The position numbers and the translations under genes are program-made. 23,511 nt of DNA from Saccoglossus kowalevskii. Its lineage: Eukaryota; Hemichordata; Enteropneusta; Harrimaniidae. The notes beneath the pieces are model-generated. The model worked only from the letters and a program-made list of their open reading frames with translations, was not told where the DNA came from and searched no databases. Positions 1 through 8,700 of the stretch are shown in pieces. The stretch spans positions 495,826 to 519,336 of the forward strand of contig NW_003158725.1 of the NCBI RefSeq assembly GCF_000003605.2. The letters run 5' to 3'. Each line of letters begins with the position of its first letter. The first letter of the stretch is position 1.

Positions 1-512
1 ATTATACGCGAATTAGGAATAAGCATTACTTCCGACGATTACTCTGTTTATTTATTCACTGTAACAGCTGACCTTGGAAGTGACAGTGTTCTTTGTCGAC
101 TATCGGGATTTCCTTTTTGTTTAGTGGAAAATCCGGATGAGCAGAACTTCCTTGTGGTTAAGTGGAAACTAGATCGGCGTTGAAACCGAGCTATGATACC
201 ACTCACCCGTAGTTTCGATCTTTCTATATAAGGCGACGGAATGCGTTTACGCCGTCGGTTCACGAAGACGTGAATGTCGATGAGATTGGTTCGTTTCTCG
301 AGCACCAGCTGTTTATTTCTGTTTTGTATATAGCTGTATGGATAATGCAAATGATGTAAACACGAGCGGCATCTTTTATTTTAGGAATAGAAAATTACCG
401 TAGAAGGAAAGGCGAGGACAAAGGGTTAACGAAGCGTGGCTCTGTTGTACGATTATTTAATGAGACAGACAGCGTACATTTAAATGTGAATGGCTGTTTA
501 AACTGCCTATTG

Positions 513-520
513 TGACGTCA
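513..520. promoter_or_regulatory. Consensus palindromic CRE (TGACGTCA)
   Basis: Exact 8-bp cAMP-response element, 451 bp upstream of the ATG. Known: vertebrate DUSP1-type genes are induced through CREs bound by CREB/ATF. The motif is seen directly; its function here is inferred. Confidence 0.6.
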
Positions 521-780
521 CGGACGAGTCACTAGATAGGGCGTTCAACGTTGTTGATGAAAAAAAAACTCCGCTGCAACTTTGCCTTTTTTTTCTTGCG
601 ATAACTACCTCCTCAATCAGCTAAAATGTTTCTACGAACAGAAATGCGTGACGACAAAGCGGACAATTGCGTTATAATTGACAAAATTATTTTTTTGAGT
701 AGCATTTTATTACGGACTACTTTACATAGTGGCGGATGTATTTCATTTAACGGAGCGGTGGGATAACCATAATGCATATT

Positions 781-787
781 TATAAAT
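781..787 (+). promoter_or_regulatory. TATA-like box (TATAAAT)
   Basis: ATTTATAAATG about 190 bp upstream of the ATG, between the CRE and the AP-1 pair. A TATA motif can occur by chance in sequence this AT-rich, so support is weak. Confidence 0.3.
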
Positions 788-825
788 GATAAGGGCTTCC
801 ATTCACACGAATCGATTTTCATTCA

Positions 826-832
826 TGAGTCA
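826..832. promoter_or_regulatory. AP-1/TRE consensus site (TGAGTCA)
   Basis: Exact AP-1 heptamer 139 bp upstream of the coding start, just downstream of the TATA-like box at 781. It pairs with a second AP-1 site at 894-900. Confidence 0.5.
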
Positions 833-893
833 GTGTAGGCGGGAAGCTTTGTTTTGTAGTAGAGACGAGCAAAACTGCTTCATCGAATCTTGT

Positions 894-900
894 TGACTCA
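894..900. promoter_or_regulatory. AP-1/TRE consensus site (TGACTCA)
   Basis: Exact AP-1 heptamer 71 bp upstream of the coding start and 68 bp from the first AP-1 site. Depending on the real transcription start, it lies in the core promoter or the 5' UTR. Confidence 0.5.
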
Positions 901-970
901 GTTCCAAATTTATACTGCGCTCTCATAACACGCCTGAACAGACATTTCTCAGGCAGAACGCCTCTACAGT

Positions 971-1385
971 ATGAGGACGAGGGCTTTGCTGAATATTACC
1001 ATGAACAACGCAGTTCGGGAAGTGATGTGTATGGAAAACAGCACACTGGCGAACGTTTTGCAGAAACAATCTGACGCTATTTTACTACTGGACTGTCGAC
1101 CATTTTTAGCGTACAACTCTCATCACATCGCAAAATCACAGAACATACACTGTCCGACTATACTTAAGCGGCGCTCAAAAGGTACTGTGTCTTTGGAAAA
1201 CATTGTAACATGTGAAGAGAGTCGAACGAAATTACTGAATGGTGTCTACAAATCGGTGGTAGCGTATGACCAGCATACTAGTACATGCGAATATGATCAC
1301 ATCCCTAAAGACTGTGATATGGAGTTGATACTACACAGCTTACTACAAGACCCACTAGTTTCAGCCGACTTATATTTCCTGAGAG
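971..1385 (+). CDS. DUSP1/DUSP4-like: Exon 1 of the MAP-kinase phosphatase (rhodanese domain and KIM)
   Basis: This exon encodes residues 1-138 plus the first base of codon 139. The start ATG at 971 is the first in frame after a TGA at 935-937 and has A at -3. In-frame ATGs at 1001 (residue 11, context ACCATGA), 1025 and 1031 are possible alternatives, and the first ten residues are not family-typical, so initiation at residue 11 is plausible. The exon ends GAGAG before GTGAGT, a full consensus donor. It carries LLLDCRPFLAYNSHHI and CPTILKRRSKGTVSLENIV, which align with the rhodanese/KIM block of DUSP1 and DUSP4. The open frame runs past the donor to 1438, but that extension is intron sequence. 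Confidence 0.93.
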
Positions 1386-2756
1386 GTGAGTTTCAATTTT
1401 ATATCTTAATATCTATGTATGTACTGCGTTTTAATTAAATACGCGATACTTTCTGCTACGTTGATTATCGTGATGGGAGATCATAAAGCGAATCTTTCCT
1501 GGTAGAGCTTTGCTGCCTTTATCAATCCATATCATATCGCGTACCAGCAAAATACAATACGCGTCTACCGAGTATTGAATCGTCCATTTATCCACCCCCG
1601 ATGATGTTGATATTTACGTTGCGAAATTTATCGCGGGAAGGCGGAAGTAATTGTTAGGTTGTGTCGCTGTTCATTATGATCTCGCTTGATACTAACCCAT
1701 TTAATGCGTAGTAGTAGTCGCACCCACCAACTTGACACAGTCCTTGTTCGTAATGAATGGAACTATTCATATGCAAATTACGCCATTAAAACCGTAGACG
1801 TAGCACTCGTAACGATTATCCAGGAAAAAAGACAATAATATCGTATATTGTAATAGAACCCACGGTTTGCATTAGGCAAATACGCAGTTTATACTAGTAT
1901 TTCATTTGGCCGTCTTTTAAACATGTTTAATTTTTTTGCCATTGGTGTAAACCGACACGTGCCGTCAAAGCGAGCCGTATTTTACCTTCATATCACGGAG
2001 ACCGTACTGGCATCGCTTTTCGTGGCTTATGCCTATAACGCAAGCTGTGGAGAATACTATTATGCTAGATTCATAGTATTATATCAGTATGCATATTGTA
2101 TCCCCTCTTTGTAAATTTTGTTGAATATTTATATACTATATATGTAATATTAAATAATCATTACCGATGTATTTAAAATAAACCCAATATTCTCACTGCT
2201 TCGCATACAAACCATGGCTATTCGATTAGTATTACCGGACAACAAATATAACTTCTAGTCAATTTGTTTCCCAAATTTAATATGTGCTATAATTACGATT
2301 TTTCATAAGGTCTTTCGTTGGCATTCGATCCATTAAAAAAGAGCGTACCAATTATGATGTTTTTTTTGTTTAAAAAATGATAGTATATATTTTTCATTTC
2401 ACCCACTACGAAAACATGCAAAATTGTGTCTTTTTTAAAGTGCTACAATGGGAATTAATGTTTAACATAATTTCATAACAAAGAAATAGTATTCGTCAGA
2501 ATTTCGAGACCACTATAAATACTCTCCTTACACTTGAATATGATTTATTCACCTTTTTTTTTATAACGAAGGATTTTTACCATAATAAATTGCCCCCAAA
2601 TCGCGAGTGTTGGACATATTATTTTTTATGAAAAAAAGTTCGGTCATCATTCCTTTTTATTTGATTATTTGTGAGCAACACCATGAAATATAGCCATATG
2701 GTAAATATAAAAAAAACCTGGCGAGGGGCAAGAACACTTTAGTTGTTTATGTCATT

Positions 2757-2788
<32 letters not shown>

Positions 2789-5700
2789 CAAAAAAATTTT
2801 AACCCAAAATTCCCCCCCAAAACCCGAAAATGCCACCCGTTTGATTGATGGGCATCTTTCAACTACCCGGATTTGTTAATGGTTATTTTGAAGGGAACCC
2901 CCAATCCCGTCCCAAAGTCCCCGCAAAACATTATTTAACCCGGGGGGTGGGTATAATTTACACAATGTTGTAAATAACTAAAACATTGAACAAGGTTTGA
3001 AGTTGTTCAAACTCAGTAAAAAATGGAAATTAGCTTCCCAAATAAAAAAATAAAAACATTTCATTTTATGCTCCGGAGAAGCGGTGTAATGCATAGTACT
3101 TCCATGACTGCAAAGTCTGTCACAGATAGTCGCTTGCAGTCAAGGCGATTCTTGTTTTGTCAATACATGTATTCATTAATTTGTTCAAATTACTGTCTGT
3201 TTTATTTATTTTTTGGATTTTTATATACATGTTATTGTATTATTATTGATAAACGCCTTTGACACGTATATTTAAAAAAAAAGACTAGCTGCAATTGTTG
3301 GATTCATGTAATACATGCTACGTATGAACTTTGTTATACCTCAGACTAGTAATAGTCCGAGGTTATACCCAATATGGCAGCATGCTAGGCCATATTCAAT
3401 ATCATGCATATGACAAGGATTTTTACTCCAACAAAATACATGTATAATCTACCGAATTTGTAGCTGCACGTAACCTGTACTATCGTTGTCGTAAACTATT
3501 ATCACTTTACGACATCTAAATGTAGCTTTTACTAGTTTACGACGCATGAATAAGAACACATAGCGAGAATGAGAATGTAAACTCGCGTGCGTGTATTCAT
3601 TTGGCACCACATACTAGTACTAACTGTAAGTTACTTTATTTTCACTTGGAATTATTTTTGCTGGAATGAATGAATCAATAAAACTAAATCCAGTGAAAAT
3701 ACCCTTTTCCTACTTTTTGCATACTCATCAACATTCAATGCATGGAAATAAATGTCATACAAAACAGCAAAATGTCTTTTCAGCGGAAATTAATTTCGGC
3801 TAAAGTATTTTACAGTAAATAATTACAGCCTATTATTACACAGATTAAAAAAAAAACGATATAAAAATCATAATTCATGACCCTTTAAATAAAAGGTTCA
3901 AACAAACCAAATTCGGATCAAAATAAATTACTTATAAATCTCAGCTTGTATGGATAAATTATAGATAACATACACGGTAAACGAATGTGACAGAGAATCG
4001 CTAGCAACGGCTGGAGACTAAACAGAGGCTATAGGGCAGTCCCATCATACGTATTATCTCTATCAGTTGCCATGGAGATAATGTAACATCATGATTCTTC
4101 CTTCTTTCGTTGTCTCTTGAGAGCGATGTATTAATAGTACAGACTTCCTGCTTCAGTTTCAGTACGGCGTATTATTCGTTTGAACGCCTGGGTTATATAT
4201 ACCTGCATAATGTGTTCAATATTAAAATAAAACGATCGAAATCTGTAGGCAATAAAAAATTATGTCCATTTAACGCCAAACTAAGAAAGAAATTATATAA
4301 AAAATAAAGAAAAATGTGCACAAACTTGCATCAAAATGTGGGCGGGAAAAATATAGCGTTTGAAGGGTTGAAGATGAATATGTTTGTGAATAGCAATCTT
4401 TATTGAAAAAACGGAACGTATGTACCGTATATCAGGGACTACCAGGACACAGAAAAAATTATGCTAAAAATACAATCGAATCAGACAGGATGTACACGTT
4501 TCTGTTGTATTGTAAAAGTCTGCTACTGCCTTCCATTTTAATATTCCACATAATTGATTGTTTTTATTGACACCTGACACGTGGATATTTCCGCGTGCAT
4601 TCACGGGTGTACGCGCGATTGCATCGTTACGTCCGTTACACTCCATATTGCAGAGAGTATGTGAATTATAATTCAAGAAAAAATTCAAAAGTTTAGATGA
4701 TTTATACTCTATGATGTAATATTAAAAAAACCCTCAAATTTGCATGTAGTTTATGCAAAAAATAAAAAATGTGTGTGTCAACTAAAAAAATCAGCTAAAA
4801 ACAATTCACAGCATTTAATAGCGCGCGCTTTCGAACTTTGTGTAAACAAACCATAAATTGTACACGCGATGTATACAGCATATGGGACAATACAGTCGTA
4901 ACGTGTTTGACTATTTACATATTATAAGGAATCTTGCAAAACACTAGTAGTTTAGACCAGTGTTTACAAAGACGTGTGAAAAAGGGTATTTTTCACAGAG
5001 AAATCGCGACTATCTGAATAGTTATTCGCAGTGTAAACAGAGCGTAACCAAAATTGACAATAATAAAATGTATATTTAGAAAAATGTAGAACTAACGACC
5101 AAATAAACTAATTTGACACACACGTCAGTTCCATAATTAGATTTAAATTGAAATAATATTGATTAAACTGCAAATATTTAAACTCGGCTTGTGAACATTG
5201 AAACACATGTTGGGAAAATCCCACACGGCTCTGCTGTCACGTGGTGTGTGAATCAGCAGATCTATATATTACGGATGACGAAAACGAGTGGCGCTAACTG
5301 CCCACGTTATCGTCCCCACAGCATAGGCTACGTTGTAGGCTAGTACACGCCGACACCGTTCGATCCTCTTGACTCGGAACATTAAAACGCGTTCCATAAT
5401 ATGAATCATTCGAAAACCTTCAACCACACCCGATGACGGTGACCGTGACGTATGGCCTACGTACGCTTAATGCCGAGATCAGGTTGTAAAATAACAATAT
5501 CGAAGCGAAGATGAAGAATTTGTGAAAACTGAAGAACAGTTTTTCACTTTATTGGTCAATCGCGGGCATATACTGTATATCACAAATTTGAGAATGACAT
5601 TTATTTATACAATTTCACCGAGAAACGACATAGTGTGGTACCGAAATATATAATCTTGGCGATCCAAGCACACTCTATGGACGACTTATTTCAAATTCGC

Positions 5701-8700
5701 GAACATGCAAATGATAAAACAATATATACACGTTAAAAAAAAAACTATTGAGTATATTTTGTACAGTCCGACATATTTGGTAAATATGGGCATCATTTCG
5801 TTATGATTTATAGCATAGGAGTGGATGACAGATACTCCAACTCGTAAATTGTTATCCGGCATAACCAACAAAATATTTTGGAGAAAAAAATAGAAAGTGG
5901 TGATCGCGAGATGAGACGCGCATTCATAATGAGATGCGAGAACTAATAATGAAAACACAGTATTATCGGATATGATTAAAATTCAGTCTTTTTTGACCGA
6001 AAATAACAAGAGCTTTTCAAAAAATGGCGTTCTTTTAAAAAAGTTTTTTTTTTTCAATATAATACATTTTCATCTGATTATGAACTATCACGGGCAATCG
6101 CCGTTTTTATAACTCTATTCTATTGTAGAATATTCCTATAATCCGAATACCTGCCTTATATCAGTATATCGACTTGTTTACACTTTTTCTTCATACTATG
6201 GGGGGGGGGCATTGTGCAGTCACTGCTCAAGGTTTACTTTGAAAAGTACATCAAAAATAAAAGTAAAAAGTAAAAATTATTGCGCAAGCAATATCGTGTC
6301 TTCTCAAGCAGTGACTAATCGTTCGCACATGGGAGTCGATAAATTCATTCATTTGAGAGGAAGCGTCAGATCGAAATATGTAATTGTTCAATAATATTTA
6401 TCCACGATAAAGTAAAGAATTACAAGTATAGCATCGATTCGCGTTTACAGTATAGTACGTTGAATTGCACCAGTAAATAATTGCGTCTTTTAGTTCAATG
6501 GGAGAATCAATCAATTAATAAATTTATCGACAAACCATATGGCCAACCACTAGCCAACCAACAACAGAGACTATTTAAATATATGGTCACGGATTACATT
6601 TTTAACAATATCAACGTGTATACTATATCTTATACTCTCCATTGAATGATACACAGCTGCTTGTTTACTATTGTACTATATAATGCATGCTTTGGATTAT
6701 TAATTTGCATAACACATATCTGTGAAACAGTTATGAAATGAACTATCGAACTATCGGACGTTATTAAGGGGAACAGGCGTACAACCATGGCAACATGGCA
6801 CCAAAATCAGCACGTAATTTGTGGGTTGGCGATATAATTTAGAGAATGGTACGAGTCGGTATCTGTTCAAAACGATCAAATCGAAATTATGAAAATAGTG
6901 ATGATATCATATGATTTCATAATGTATAAATAGAAACATTGTACCACTCCTGTTTCGTTATTATCGTTTTTCTAGTATTTTATATCCAATGACACAATTA
7001 TGACACTCGTTACGTTGCCATCGTTACCAATAATTACATCAGCATTCGCAAATTTGGAGATTTGTATTTTCGTATTCACAAATATTTTGAAAAAATGCCA
7101 GCAACAAAACCACGACGGGTCACGTGGGTAGCACCTGTGACTCAAATGAGTAACACGTTTTGAGTCATATTAGTGTCACCGGGTACCACCTATGTTGATT
7201 TCCCGTGAACTAAAAACGGTGTTTTATACTCGTTCTATGAAATTTTCAAATACTCACGTGCTTTGATTTGTTGGTACGTACAATGATTATCCATACGCAT
7301 GCGTTTTCATCAAAGACTGTAATTTTGTAATTTGGTCATTTATGTTCCATTCATATTGCATCTTTGACTATTGGTTTCACACAAAACTATGAAAATGACT
7401 TTATTTTTTGCGTACATCAAAAAATTACTTTGTCAGTTTAAGGGCACCACCGCGCTTTAAGTTGCCAACTTGCGTCTCGAGATCGATGTGATTGGAACTA
7501 GTTATATGAAACTGTGTTTGCGAAGGCGCGCAGTTTGGCTAAATACAGGCTGTGTAACGCAAACTAATTTTTTAAGAGAATACAGTTTTTCCTGTCTTGA
7601 AACAAGTAACTTTTAAATCGCCCTTTGGAATGAACGAACTGATCTTAGTACCGATTGATATCACGTGGGTGTTCACCTGATATTACCCACATCCTGAGTG
7701 GTACATTATACAGGAAGCGAAAAACGGAAATATAGACGTCAGTTTCAGTAACGAGGCAAATTTGGATTTTGTTTCCGACTTGTCATATCAATTTCCGAAT
7801 AACGAAGTATGGCGTCCGATCATACTCAGATATAGTTGACAAAAATACACGTGTACATGGCCCAGTCACGGTGATTCAGAACTGATACTCGTCCGTCGGA
7901 GAAACGCCCCCGACCACCACCTGAACATTTTGCATATATTAATAATAAGTGGTGATTATATTACTGGCGTTTTCGTCATCAACCCGACTTTATTACTTTA
8001 GATCTATTAATCGATCCAATCCTTTGACATTTTGACACAAAGGGGAATACACTTACAATCGGAAATCTATTCTAAGTTCATGATGTACGTAATCAAATTT
8101 CAGTTTTCAATATTTTACATATTACTAGTACTTAAGTTTATAATAATAGAGTTATAATAGTCTAGACTAAACAGACTAAAATATTAGTTTAACAATAAAT
8201 TACACTGGAAGTGATGACATAATTTGTGTCATCATTTCTGTCTTGTGAATTTGTCTAGAATACTTACCTTGTAGTTTCAGTGAAAAATATACTCATTTCG
8301 GCGAGGGTGGGTATGTCAGAGGTTGCGTGGGGAGGGTTTGGGAGATGAAAACCTAGCGTGGGGGGGTATTTTTTTTCGCTTACTTGTATGATATTTTTGT
8401 CCTAAATGGTCTGGATCATATATTCAAGTCCTACGTGTATGTGGCTTCATCGCCTCCTAGGAAATTCAGTTTGTTCATAACATCTTCTAAGTCCGTCACA
8501 GGAGTTAAACTGATCTACCTCTAACTTTAATAGACATGTCAGCACCCAATCATTTCAAACCATGTGACCCATAGAACAGGTGGTGATGTAGATTACATAT
8601 GCGCTTCGAAACAATTAAAACCTATATACATGTATTATGTGTCTTTAATGATCTCGTTCAGTACTTCCTGTTTACGACCTTCGTTTTGTTGCGATTCGCA

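Larger units (their letters stand above)
1..970 (+). promoter_or_regulatory. 5' flank and promoter region of the phosphatase gene
   Basis: No gene is visible here; the two minus-strand open frames (48-350 and 613-822) show no family motif. The region carries a perfect CRE (513-520), two AP-1 consensus sites (826-832, 894-900), a TATA-like TATAAAT at 781-787, a second TATA/near-CArG CTATATAAGG at 224-233 and an inverted CCAAT (ATTGG, 285-289). The transcription start cannot be fixed from sequence. If the box at 781 is used, the start lies near 810 and the 5' UTR is about 160 nt. Confidence 0.55.

Noticed and set aside
729..745. AGTGGCGGATGTATTT resembling the hAT MITE terminus
   Set aside because: Only one end is visible, and no matching inverted end or target duplication was found nearby; probably chance or a deeply decayed piece.
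1923..2114. 63-codon plus-strand frame in intron 1
   Set aside because: No motif, no splice partners and no supporting context; expected by chance in 8.7 kb of intron.
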